Positions 27,733 through 36,483 of a stretch of DNA of 64,000 nucleotides are shown here, one piece after another. The notes beneath the pieces are model-generated. The model made no database searches. It was not told the DNA's origin and saw only the letters and a list, made by a program, of their open reading frames with translations. Each line of letters starts with the position of its first letter. The stretch's first letter is position 1. The stretch comes from Sphaerospermopsis sp. SIO1G1 (GTDB lineage Bacteria; Cyanobacteriota; Cyanobacteriia; Cyanobacteriales; Nostocaceae), in the NCBI GenBank assembly GCA_010672785.1, contig JAAHFX010000005.1, positions 157,633 through 221,632 of the forward strand, written 5' to 3'. The position numbers and the translations under genes were made by a program.

Positions 27733-29106
27733 ATGAATTACAGATACAATAAAGGATTGGACAAACTCTGGCAGCGTGTGATTCCCGTCTACCGATGGGT
27801 ATTCATTTTATTACTAATTGTTGGGTTAAGCAGTTGTGCGGAGGAATCTGTTGGTCAAGATGTATCTATCGAAACTCAAACTCCATCGCCACAAATTTCT
27901 CAAGTTGCTAAAAACTTATCTGAAACTTCTGTACCAGAAGTAATTCAAGAATTAAGTTCTGCATTAGAGATTTATCAACCACAGGTATCAATATTAAGTC
28001 CTGCCAATGATGAAGTTATCACAGATAACTCTGTTGAAGTTAGTTTTCAGGTACAAGACTTACCAGTGTTTAAAGATAGTGAATGGCAATTAGGACCTCA
28101 TTTACACGTAATTCTTGATAATGAGCCTTATATAGCTGTTTATGATTTAGATAAACCTTTAGTTCTCAAAGATTTATCAGCAGGTACACATACATTACGG
28201 GTATTTGCATCTCGACCTTGGCATGAAAGCTTTAAGAATGAAGGTGCTTATGCTCAAATGCAATTCCATGTGTTAACCAAAAGCGAAGATAATAACCCCG
28301 ATCCTGATTTACCTTTACTGACATATAGTCGTCCAAATGGTAGTTATGGTGCAGAACCAATTATGTTGGACTTTTATCTAACTAATGCACCTTTGCATAT
28401 TGCGACTGAAAATAATCCTGAAGATACTCTTAGTAATTGGCGAATTCGCTGTACTATTAATGGTGAAAGTTTTATTTTAGATCGTTGGCAAACTGTTTAT
28501 CTAAAAGGCTTTAAACCTGGTAAGAATTGGGTAGAATTGGAGTTTCTTGATAATCAAGGTAATCCTGTTAAAAATGTATTTAATAGTACGGTAAGGTTAA
28601 TAAATTACCAACCTGATGGCAATGATACTCTCTCCAAAATTGTTAGGGGTGAGGTTAGTGCTGATGATGTTCGTAGTTTTGTTAATCCTAATTACACAGC
28701 AAAAGTTCCTGTTATTCAACCTACTCCTAAATCTGAAAGTTCTGTAAAACCTGAAGTTGAAGAAACTCAAACTCCAGAAATTACAACTACTTCTAAATCT
28801 GAAAGTTCTGTAAAACCTGAAGTTGAAAAAACTCCAATTCCAGAAAATACAACTGTTCCTAAATCTGAAAGTTCTGTAAAACCTGAAGTTGAAAAAACTC
28901 AAACTCCAGAAAATACAACTACTCCTGAATCTGAAAACTCTGTAAAATCTGAAGTTGAAGAAACTCAAACTCCAGAAAATACAACTACTCCTGAATCTGA
29001 AAACTCTGTAAAATCTGAAGTTGAAGAAACTCAAACTCCAGAAAATACAACTACTTCCAAACCTGAAAATTCATCCTTGAATAAACCTGAAAGTCTAACC
29101 AAATAG
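27733..29106 (+). CDS. Repeat-tailed lipoprotein, unknown function
   Basis: 457 residues. A signal peptide ends in a lipobox (LIVGLSSC, about residue 37), so it should be a lipidated envelope protein. Residues about 80-300 form two beta-rich regions (VSILSPANDEVITDNSVEVS; LPLLTYSRPNGSYGAEPIM) similar in style to Ig-like or cadherin-type repeats. The C-terminal 120 residues are about five tandem 22-residue units of the type PKSESSVKPEVEKTQTPENT. The two last complete units are identical in DNA, evidence of recent duplication. Unknown family. Confidence 0.8.
   Translation: MNYRYNKGLDKLWQRVIPVYRWVFILLLIVGLSSCAEESVGQDVSIETQTPSPQISQVAKNLSETSVPEVIQELSSALEIYQPQVSILSPANDEVITDNSVEVSFQVQDLPVFKDSEWQLGPHLHVILDNEPYIAVYDLDKPLVLKDLSAGTHTLRVFASRPWHESFKNEGAYAQMQFHVLTKSEDNNPDPDLPLLTYSRPNGSYGAEPIMLDFYLTNAPLHIATENNPEDTLSNWRIRCTINGESFILDRWQTVYLKGFKPGKNWVELEFLDNQGNPVKNVFNSTVRLINYQPDGNDTLSKIVRGEVSADDVRSFVNPNYTAKVPVIQPTPKSESSVKPEVEETQTPEITTTSKSESSVKPEVEKTPIPENTTVPKSESSVKPEVEKTQTPENTTTPESENSVKSEVEETQTPENTTTPESENSVKSEVEETQTPENTTTSKPENSSLNKPESLTK
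28731..29057 (+). repeat. 66-bp coding tandem repeat
   Basis: About five 66-bp units inside the lipoprotein gene. The last two are identical over 66 bp; the first ones differ by several bases. The tract stays in frame and ends 50 bp before the stop. Confidence 0.9.
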
Positions 29107-29111
29107 TAAAA

Positions 29112-29161
29112 GGATGTCTGAAAAGTGTAAAATATACCTTTCATATACTTTTCAGACATCC
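29112..29161. terminator. Perfect 15-bp hairpin between convergent genes
   Basis: GGATGTCTGAAAAGT (29112-29126) and ACTTTTCAGACATCC (29147-29161) form a perfect stem with a 20-nt loop, between the lipoprotein stop and convergent glsA. It probably ends one or both transcripts. The arm resembles the ends of the MITE at 14966. Confidence 0.6.
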
Positions 29162-29169
29162 TCTGAATA

Positions 29170-30081
29170 TTATGATTTATCTAGGGTAAAATTATTGGAT
29201 AAAATTTCTATAAATTCTAAACCAAATACAGAGTTACCAAATGTATCTAAAGCAGGACTATAACAAGCGATCGCACCTTGATTTGGTACAATTGTAATTA
29301 ACGTTCCACTTACCCCTGACTTCATCGGTAAACCAACTTCTTCTGCATATTTAGAAGAAATTTCATAGAGTCCACAACTTAGCATAATAGAGTTGACAAG
29401 TTGCATATTTTGATAATTAATATAATCATGGTTACAAGCTAAAACTTGACCTAATTTAGCCAAGTCTTCCACCGTTCCAGAAATACAACAAATTTGCTCA
29501 TAGGTATCAATTGCTAAATCAGTATTTTGAAGATTTCCTTGCGAGTAAAGATATTGGGCGATCGCTACATTTATCTGGGAACGACTACTACGAACTGAAG
29601 CCAACATTTCCATATCTAAATATAGCTTACTACCTGTTAATTTATTCAACCATTGACAAAACAATTGAGTGCGATCGCTTGCATCTTTACCTGGCAATTT
29701 ATCTGCTATAGTGATAGCACCACTATTAATCATAGGATTACGAGGATATCCATCATCAGCTATCAATTGTTCTAATGAATTAAAAGGCATTAATGAAGGT
29801 TGAATACCCACCCATTTTAATAATTCTTCTTGACTAAAAAATTCCAGCAGATATAAAAAAGAAAATGGTTTCACAACACTCATCAAAGGAAATCTGCAAC
29901 TATCATCCCCCAAACTTAAATTATCACCTGAACAAAAGCTAATAGCGACAGCAAAATGGTCAGAGTTAGCTTGAGATAACAACGGAATACGTTGAATTAC
30001 CTTTCCTCGTCTTGCTTGGGTTTTCGCTTGCTGTATCCAAAGAGATAAATTATTAATGTTTATATCTGTAAGTTTAATCAC
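29170..30081 (-). CDS. glsA: Glutaminase A
   Basis: 303 residues. Hydrolyses glutamine to glutamate and ammonia. The beta-lactamase-like Ser-x-x-Lys motif is S68-V-V-K71 in FPLMSVVKPFSF. Other family blocks include NPMINSGAI and GLPMKSGVSGTLI. Full length. Monocistronic, with a degenerate inverted-repeat element just upstream. Confidence 0.93.
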   Translation of the reverse strand: MIKLTDININNLSLWIQQAKTQARRGKVIQRIPLLSQANSDHFAVAISFCSGDNLSLGDDSCRFPLMSVVKPFSFLYLLEFFSQEELLKWVGIQPSLMPFNSLEQLIADDGYPRNPMINSGAITIADKLPGKDASDRTQLFCQWLNKLTGSKLYLDMEMLASVRSSRSQINVAIAQYLYSQGNLQNTDLAIDTYEQICCISGTVEDLAKLGQVLACNHDYINYQNMQLVNSIMLSCGLYEISSKYAEEVGLPMKSGVSGTLITIVPNQGAIACYSPALDTFGNSVFGLEFIEILSNNFTLDKS

Positions 30082-30132
30082 AACTTCTATGGAAATAGTT
30101 CAAATGTAAAATAACCGCAATTAATATATCAC

Positions 30133-30213
30133 AGAACTTACGCAAAAATCTTCCAAAACTCTATTCCTCTGCGTTCTCTGCGGTTTGATATTCTGTGACT
30201 CGTGCATAAGTCT
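30133..30213. mobile_element. Degenerate MITE-like element (GGACTTACGCA family)
   Basis: AGAACTTACGCA at the left and TGCATAAGTCT at the right form imperfect inverted ends around an inner block with TCTGCGTTCTCTGCG. It is a worn copy of the family best seen at 49833-49950 and 60846-60940. Confidence 0.55.
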
Positions 30214-30265
30214 TATATCATTAATAATAACTAAATTAAAGCCTAAATTATCAAAATTTATCAAG

Positions 30266-31744
30266 ATGTACCATCGAGTTAGAACACCAGAATTACCACA
30301 AAACAATCCTTGGTTAAATACGGAAAAACCACTATCCTTAAAATCCTTAAGAGGAAGAATTGTAATTCTGGATTTTTGGACATATTGCTGTATCAACTGT
30401 CTGCATATATTACCAGACTTAAAATATTTAGAAAATAAATATTCAGAAAATTTAACCATTATTGGTATACATTCTGGGAAGTTTGACAACGAGAAAGAAA
30501 TAGAAAATATTCGTCAAGCAGTCTTACGTCATGAAATCAAACATCCAATCTTAGTAGATAATAATTTATGGGTATGGGAAAATTATACTATCAAAGCTTG
30601 GCCGACTTTAATTATTATTGATCCAGATGGTTATATAGTAGGTAGATTTGCAGGTGAGGGAAATCTGGAAAGAATTGAAAACTTGATTATTAACACATTA
30701 AACAAACATCAAAATAACTTAAAAAAGCAAAAATTAGAGTTTCAGTTAGAACAACAAGAGCGAGAATTTACAAACCTATTATTTCCCGGTCATATTTTAG
30801 CAACAGTAGATGGTTTATTTATTGCTGATTCGGGAAATAATCGCATAGTTATGACTACCTTAGAAGGTAAAATTATGAATTTAATTGGAGAAGGTAGAAG
30901 AGGATTAAAAGATGGTGAATTTCAAAGTTGTCAATTTTCTCATCCCCAAGGAATGAATTATGATCAGACTAATCAAATTCTCTACCTTGCAGATACAGAA
31001 AATCATGCTATAAGAAAAATCAATTTACAATCTCAAACAGTAGAAACAATCGCCGGAAATGGGAAACAAAGTAGAATTATTTATCCACATGGAGGTAAAA
31101 GTTTAGAAATAGAATTAAATTCACCTTGGGATTTAGTTAAAATTAATAACTACCTATTTATAACAATGGCCGGATCTCATCAAATTTGGCAAATGAATCT
31201 AGCTACGAATACAATACATACCTATGCAGGTAGTGGTGCTGAAGGTTGTGTAGATAGTAATTTTCAAGAATCTGCATTTGCTCAACCCAGTGGAATAACT
31301 ACCAATGGTAATAAGCTATTTATTGCTGACAGTGAAACAAGCTCAATTCGTAGTTTAAAAATATCAGATAGCGGCCACGTTCAAACTATTTGTGGTGGTG
31401 GTTTTTTATTTGGTTTTGGTGATATAGATGGAGTTGGTGATGATGTGCGTTTACAGCATTGTTTAGATGTAGATTATTTTGATAATCATCTTTATATTGC
31501 CGATACATATAATCATAAAATCAAACTCGTTAATCTAGATAATTCTAAATGCACAAATCTTTTACCTGAAAATATAAATTGGTGTTTTTCCGAACCTTCA
31601 GGATTGAGTTACTGGGATTCACATCTATATATTTGCGACACCAATAACCATGCAATTCTGAGAATAGAATTATCTAAATTTGAGGTATTTAAGATGGAAT
31701 TATTTGGGTGGTATACATCTAAATTATGTTCTCCTCAAAACTGA
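30266..31744 (+). CDS. Thioredoxin-like/NHL-repeat protein (NHLRC2-like)
   Basis: 492 residues. An N-terminal thioredoxin/TlpA-like domain (1-140) has LDFWTYCCINCLHILPDL with a Cys-x-x-Cys pair and a cis-Pro motif (KAWPTLIII). From about 200, repeated NHL blocks such as ADSGNNRI, ADTENHAIRKI, ADTYNHKIKLV and CDTNNHAILRI form a beta-propeller. ATG 30266 matches the family N-terminus; an upstream in-frame ATG at 30185 would lie close to the degenerate MITE. Its redox substrate is unknown. Confidence 0.85.
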   Translation: MYHRVRTPELPQNNPWLNTEKPLSLKSLRGRIVILDFWTYCCINCLHILPDLKYLENKYSENLTIIGIHSGKFDNEKEIENIRQAVLRHEIKHPILVDNNLWVWENYTIKAWPTLIIIDPDGYIVGRFAGEGNLERIENLIINTLNKHQNNLKKQKLEFQLEQQEREFTNLLFPGHILATVDGLFIADSGNNRIVMTTLEGKIMNLIGEGRRGLKDGEFQSCQFSHPQGMNYDQTNQILYLADTENHAIRKINLQSQTVETIAGNGKQSRIIYPHGGKSLEIELNSPWDLVKINNYLFITMAGSHQIWQMNLATNTIHTYAGSGAEGCVDSNFQESAFAQPSGITTNGNKLFIADSETSSIRSLKISDSGHVQTICGGGFLFGFGDIDGVGDDVRLQHCLDVDYFDNHLYIADTYNHKIKLVNLDNSKCTNLLPENINWCFSEPSGLSYWDSHLYICDTNNHAILRIELSKFEVFKMELFGWYTSKLCSPQN

Positions 31745-31833
31745 AATTTTTATTGTTGCATATGTTTATATTTTTTTGCCGTAGCAATAATGTGATATTG
31801 ATGATATAATTATAATCAAAATTTTTCACAATC

Positions 31834-32199
31834 ATGAAAACCATATTACATATCACTGAATCTCAAGCATGGCAACAAGCAAAACTATTAAATAGTTATT
31901 CTCATCAGAGTTTAGATAGTGAAGGTTTTATTCATGCTTCCCAACCAGAACAAGTGGTAAAAACTGCTAACCGCTTCTTTAAAAATCAACAAAACTTAGT
32001 AATTTTATTCATAGATACGCAAAAATTAGAACCAGAAGTTAACTATGAATTCGGAGAAATAAATGAACTATTTCCACATATCTATGGTAAATTAAATATA
32101 GATGCTGTCTATCAAGTTATAGATTTTCCACCAAATCAAAATGGGGACTTCGACTTACCAGTAGAAATAGCCAAATTAATTAATCATGAACCAAAATAA
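31834..32199 (+). CDS. DUF952 domain protein
   Basis: 121 residues covering a complete DUF952: ILHITESQAWQQA, LDSEGFIHASQPEQV, and the closing NELFPHIYGKLNIDAVYQV. The family resembles small ribosyl/NAD-related enzymes, but the function is unproven. It overlaps the AtzG-like start by 14 bp, so the three genes 31834-33744 form one transcription unit. Confidence 0.85.
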   Translation: MKTILHITESQAWQQAKLLNSYSHQSLDSEGFIHASQPEQVVKTANRFFKNQQNLVILFIDTQKLEPEVNYEFGEINELFPHIYGKLNIDAVYQVIDFPPNQNGDFDLPVEIAKLINHEPK

Positions 32200-32392
32200 T
32201 CACAATATCCAGTCAGAATTTAATGTTAATGAATATGTCCAACAAATGTCATCATTATTAAATCTACCAATAAATAATGAGTATACAGATGGAGTTATCA
32301 CTAATTTTGAACGCATTACATCAATAGCAGAAACAGTAAATAAATTTCCCTTACCAGCAGAAATTGAAATTGCACCAATTTTTGAGCCATGA
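32186..32392 (+). CDS. AtzG-like (DUF4089) small subunit
   Basis: 68 residues with the DUF4089 core (VNEYVQQMSSLLNLPI; PLPAEIEIAPIFEP). AtzG stabilises and helps the AtzE amidase in 1-carboxybiuret hydrolysis in Pseudomonas. It ends overlapping the AtzE-like gene by 4 bp (ATGA). In cyanobacteria the substrate is not known. Confidence 0.85.
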   Translation: MNQNNHNIQSEFNVNEYVQQMSSLLNLPINNEYTDGVITNFERITSIAETVNKFPLPAEIEIAPIFEP

Positions 32393-33744
32393 AAAATTCT
32401 TTAGATATCTCTGCAAATGTTTTATCAGGTAAAGTTAGTGCAGTAGAAATTACTCAAACCGCATTAAATAAAATTGCTACTAATAATCATCAACTAAATT
32501 GTTTCACAAATATTACCAGAGAAACAGCATTAGCAGATGCTGCAAAAATTGATCAAAAAATAGCCCAAGGTGAAAATACTGGCATTTTATCTGGTGTACC
32601 TTTTGCAGTTAAAAATTTATTTGATATTGCCGGGATCACAACATTAGCAGGAGCAAAAATCAACGCTAATAATTTACCAGCTACTCAAGATGCAACAGCT
32701 ATTACTAAATTAAAAAAAGCTGGTGCAGTGTTAGTTGGTGCATTAAATATGGATGAATATGCTTATGGATTTGTGACAGAAAATGCTCATTATGGTGCAA
32801 CTCATAACCCCCACGATTTAAAACGGATAGCAGGAGGTTCTTCGGGAGGATCTGCTGCTGCGGTTGTTGGGGATTTAGTTTCTTTCAGCTTGGGTTCAGA
32901 TACAAATGGTTCTATTCGTGTTCCAGCTTCTTTATGTGGTGTTTTTGGTTTTAAACCAACATATGGTAGATTATCTCGTACAGGGGTAAAATTATTTTCT
33001 GCTAGTTTAGATCACATTGGCCATTTTGCTAATTCAGTCCGAGATATTGCAGCTATATTTGACATTTTACAGGGTGAAGATAACCAAGATCCAGTTTGTA
33101 CAAAACGTCCTCCAGTGTTATGTTTACCACAGATAAATAATGATATTTCAAATCTAAAAATTGCGATCGCAGATGATTATTTTTTGCAAACAGCAGAACC
33201 TGAAGTTTTAAAAGCTGTAGAAACAGTAGCTAATACTTTAAATGTGCAGGAATATATAACTATTCCAGAGGCAAAAATCGCTCGTGCTGCTGCATTTATA
33301 ATTACTGCTTGTGAAGGAGCAAATTTACATTTAAAACAATTAAAAACTCGCCCCCAAGATTTTGATTTTGCTACCAGAGATAGATTTTTAGCAGGTGCTT
33401 TAATTCCCAATAGTTGGTACATCCAAGCTCAACGTTTCCGAAGATGGTATCGAGATCAAATCAGAGGATTATTTACAAAAGTAGATATAATTATTGCACC
33501 AACCACACCAATTACTGCTCCATTAATTGGACAAGAAAAGATGATCCTAGATGGTAAAGAAATTCTGATTCGCCCCCATTTAGGTTTATTTACCCAACCA
33601 TTATCTTTTATTGGTTTACCTGTTTTATCAATACCTATTTATCCAGAAAATTCCCTTCCTGTGGGAGTACAATTAATAGCTGCACCCTATAATGAAGCCT
33701 TAATTTTACAAGTTGCAGCAGAGTTGGAGCGGAAAATATTATGA
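32389..33744 (+). CDS. AtzE-family amidase (amidase-signature hydrolase)
   Basis: 451 residues. Ser-cisSer-Lys triad of the amidase signature family: Lys in VPFAVKNLFD, and the two serines in IAGGSSGGSAAAV and SLGSDTNGSIRVPA. Pairing with an AtzG-like subunit one gene upstream supports an AtzE-type carboxybiuret or related amide hydrolase. No other cyanuric acid genes are nearby, so the natural substrate may be different. Confidence 0.85.
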   Translation: MKNSLDISANVLSGKVSAVEITQTALNKIATNNHQLNCFTNITRETALADAAKIDQKIAQGENTGILSGVPFAVKNLFDIAGITTLAGAKINANNLPATQDATAITKLKKAGAVLVGALNMDEYAYGFVTENAHYGATHNPHDLKRIAGGSSGGSAAAVVGDLVSFSLGSDTNGSIRVPASLCGVFGFKPTYGRLSRTGVKLFSASLDHIGHFANSVRDIAAIFDILQGEDNQDPVCTKRPPVLCLPQINNDISNLKIAIADDYFLQTAEPEVLKAVETVANTLNVQEYITIPEAKIARAAAFIITACEGANLHLKQLKTRPQDFDFATRDRFLAGALIPNSWYIQAQRFRRWYRDQIRGLFTKVDIIIAPTTPITAPLIGQEKMILDGKEILIRPHLGLFTQPLSFIGLPVLSIPIYPENSLPVGVQLIAAPYNEALILQVAAELERKIL

Positions 33745-33944
33745 TCTAATAGCAATTCTCAATAACTCATAAAAACTTTATATTACCCATTATTTTTACC
33801 TTATAGAAACACTTGTTGTTACAAATTTTATTTAACAATTAAACATATAATTAGATTTTTTTACCCAGTAATTACCAGATAGAGTTAGAATTAAAAAGTA
33901 CACACCTATCAAATAACTATTTATTCCCTGATTCGGGAACTCGT

Positions 33945-35036
33945 ATGTTAAACCTAATAATTGCTGTTTTTGTACTTATCCTTGGTTCTGCACTGTGTTC
34001 TTGTACAGAAACAGCGCTGCTTTCCGTATCACCAATTAGAGTTAGACAACTAGCAGAATTGAAGAAACCAGCTGCAATTGCACTGTTAGAGATTCGGGAA
34101 AATATGAATCGGCCAATTGCGACAATAGTAATATTAAACAATGTTTTCAATATTATTGGTAGTATTATCACAGGTAGTATCGCTAGTCAGGTTTTAGGTG
34201 ATGGATTACTAGGATTATTTTCTGGAATATTAACTTTTTTGATTATTATATTTGCAGAAATTATTCCTAAAACCTTGGGGGAAATATACTCTGAACAGGT
34301 TGCTTTATTAATAGCTATACCAATCAAGGGACTTTCTATTGTTTTTACTCCATTAGTATGGATTATGGAAAGTATCACAGCGCCCTTAGTAAAAGCAAAT
34401 AAAAAACCTACTACGAACGAAGCAGAAATTAAACTATTAACTAATATAGGTCAGCAAGAAGGAATAATCGAGAGTGATGAAGCAGAAATGATTCAGAGAG
34501 TATTCAGACTCAATGATGTCACAGCATCAGATTTAATGACACCTCAGATCATGCTGACATATATTCGAGGAAACTTGACATTAGCTGAAGCTAAAGCTGA
34601 TATTATTGCTTCCCAACATACCAGAATTATAGTGATTGATGAGTCAATTGATCAAGTCATGGGATTTGCTTTAAAACAAAGTTTGTTAACCGCAATGGTG
34701 GAAGGAAGTAGTGAGCAAAAAATATCTGCATTGATGAGGAAAGTTCGTTTTGTACCAGAAAGTATCAGAGCAGATAAACTTCTAAAAAACTTTATCGAAT
34801 CCCATGAACATTTAGCAGTAGTGGTAGATGAATATGGGTGTGTTGCTGGTGTCATCACCTTAGAAGATGTATTAGAGGTAATAACTGGTGAAATTGTTGA
34901 TGAAACTGATAAAACTGTTGATTTACAAGAAATTGCTCGTAAGAAAAGAGAAAAGATGTTACAGTCTATTAACACTCTCCATTCTCAATCTAAATCAGAT
35001 GATTCTGGAATCAAAATAGCGAACACAAATCCATAA
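33945..35036 (+). CDS. CNNM/DUF21-CBS membrane protein (hemolysin-like)
   Basis: 363 residues. Three transmembrane helices in a DUF21 domain (1-150, with the conserved CSCTETALLSVS), followed by a CBS pair (about 180-310) with DEYGCVAGVITLEDVLE. The family moves divalent cations such as Mg or Co. The C-terminal CorC/HlyC domain found in many members is absent; the protein ends in a charged tail. Monocistronic. Confidence 0.87.
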   Translation: MLNLIIAVFVLILGSALCSCTETALLSVSPIRVRQLAELKKPAAIALLEIRENMNRPIATIVILNNVFNIIGSIITGSIASQVLGDGLLGLFSGILTFLIIIFAEIIPKTLGEIYSEQVALLIAIPIKGLSIVFTPLVWIMESITAPLVKANKKPTTNEAEIKLLTNIGQQEGIIESDEAEMIQRVFRLNDVTASDLMTPQIMLTYIRGNLTLAEAKADIIASQHTRIIVIDESIDQVMGFALKQSLLTAMVEGSSEQKISALMRKVRFVPESIRADKLLKNFIESHEHLAVVVDEYGCVAGVITLEDVLEVITGEIVDETDKTVDLQEIARKKREKMLQSINTLHSQSKSDDSGIKIANTNP

Positions 35037-35060
35037 AATATGATTGAACTGCTGTCTACT

Positions 35061-35567
35061 CTAAACTATATGAAAAGCTGGAGGATAAACAACCTTTCCT
35101 TTATATTGTTCATCGTACCCTGAAAGAGGTTTGACCATAAACACATCTTCGGGAACATCAAAAGGACTATTGATTTGATAATTTATAGATGGTTGAAAAC
35201 CAAAGGGGTTAAAAAGTTTAGGATAACCTAAAACTACAACTAATGCTTCTCCTCTTTTGTCTGCTAATTCTAACCCAGTTTTTAATAAAACTTTACCAAT
35301 ACCTCGTTTTTGCATATTGGGATGAACAACCATTGGTGCTAAACTCAAAACTGGTAGTTGTCTTACTCCTACTAAGTCAATATAGCTAAACATAATATAA
35401 CCAACTATATTTTCTTCGATTTCTGCAACTAGAGAAAGTTCGTTAATATAAGCATTAGATGTACGAATCATTTCTACTAATTGAGCTTCTTTTTGTCCAC
35501 CAAAAGCTAATTTATTGACTTTTGCTATGGAGTGATAATCTTGTATATTTTCTTGACGGATATTCAT
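35061..35567 (-). CDS. GNAT family N-acetyltransferase
   Basis: 168 residues with the acetyl-CoA loop QKRGIGKVLLKTGLELA and YhbS-like features (VLGYPKLFNPFGFQP). Substrate unknown. Convergent with the CNNM-type gene, 24 bp between stops. Confidence 0.88.
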   Translation of the reverse strand: MNIRQENIQDYHSIAKVNKLAFGGQKEAQLVEMIRTSNAYINELSLVAEIEENIVGYIMFSYIDLVGVRQLPVLSLAPMVVHPNMQKRGIGKVLLKTGLELADKRGEALVVVLGYPKLFNPFGFQPSINYQINSPFDVPEDVFMVKPLSGYDEQYKGKVVYPPAFHIV

Positions 35568-35764
35568 AGTGAAAACTTGATGTTAACAGCGTATCAATTG
35601 TTGCTGTATCTAGTATAATAAATGTGATACCGAGATATCAGGAAACAAATACAGTTTCTTGACAACTGTTGCTCAAACAGGAAAAATATGATTTGAATTT
35701 TTATATAAACAAAGCTATTATCATTAATGTTTCCGATTTATTTAGCATTACCTATTTTCATATC

Positions 35765-36412
35765 CTATTTATCAGAATTAATTAAATTTGCTGCTTCTTT
35801 TAACAACTGCTGCTGTTCTTTGTGAATTAAATCTAGACGATGATTAATAGCTAATAATCTGGCCTGTCTATCCTGGGATAATTTAGTATTTACAGATAAA
35901 ACATGAAAATTATAATGATTATTTTGCTGTTCAGGATAATCTATCAATTTGTTAAAACGGGAATTATGAAGTTTCCATAATGGTAAAAGTTGAGTTATTT
36001 GCTTAAATCCTATGATAAAAATAACTTTCAGTAATCGGAAAGGAACTTTAAAAATTGACCAACTAACTGTTTCAATTAAGCGAACAATTCCTCTAACAAT
36101 ACTCCAAAAAATGGCAATTATCAACAACAACATTACTACACTCATAATTGGGTGATTAATTGTCCAATTCAGGGTGTTTAAAATTTTTGAAATAATTGGA
36201 TACTGTGTCACAAAATCACTAACATAGCTAGTAATAGCTGTTTCCATGATTCCTGATGTTGTAGCTGTCATTTCTGTAAGTGAAGTTTGAGCTTGATCTA
36301 GAGTATTTACAAATTTACCAATCGTTTGACTAGCAGTTTGCTCTAATTGATTCTGTAAGAAATGACCAATTTCTTGAGTTGATTGTTCCCAAACATCAAA
36401 ATAAAGTTCCAT
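35765..36412 (-). CDS. Membrane protein of unknown function
   Basis: 215 residues. A Gln/Thr-rich amphipathic N-terminal part (1-75) is followed by one strong membrane segment (about 90-115, SVVMLLLIIAIFWSIV) and a basic/helical cytosolic tail ending QQQLLKEAANLINSDK. ATG 36412 is preceded by AGGATAGAG; an upstream TTG at 36448 is less likely. No named family recognised. Confidence 0.65.
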   Translation of the reverse strand: MELYFDVWEQSTQEIGHFLQNQLEQTASQTIGKFVNTLDQAQTSLTEMTATTSGIMETAITSYVSDFVTQYPIISKILNTLNWTINHPIMSVVMLLLIIAIFWSIVRGIVRLIETVSWSIFKVPFRLLKVIFIIGFKQITQLLPLWKLHNSRFNKLIDYPEQQNNHYNFHVLSVNTKLSQDRQARLLAINHRLDLIHKEQQQLLKEAANLINSDK

Positions 36413-36483
36413 CTCTATCCTGTTATAATTTCCAGAAAATATAGACAAAAAATCCCAAATAAGTCAAAAATTTTTAGCTCTTA

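Noticed and set aside
28597..29034. 145-codon minus-strand ORF
   Set aside because: Antisense shadow of the 66-bp repeats in the lipoprotein gene.
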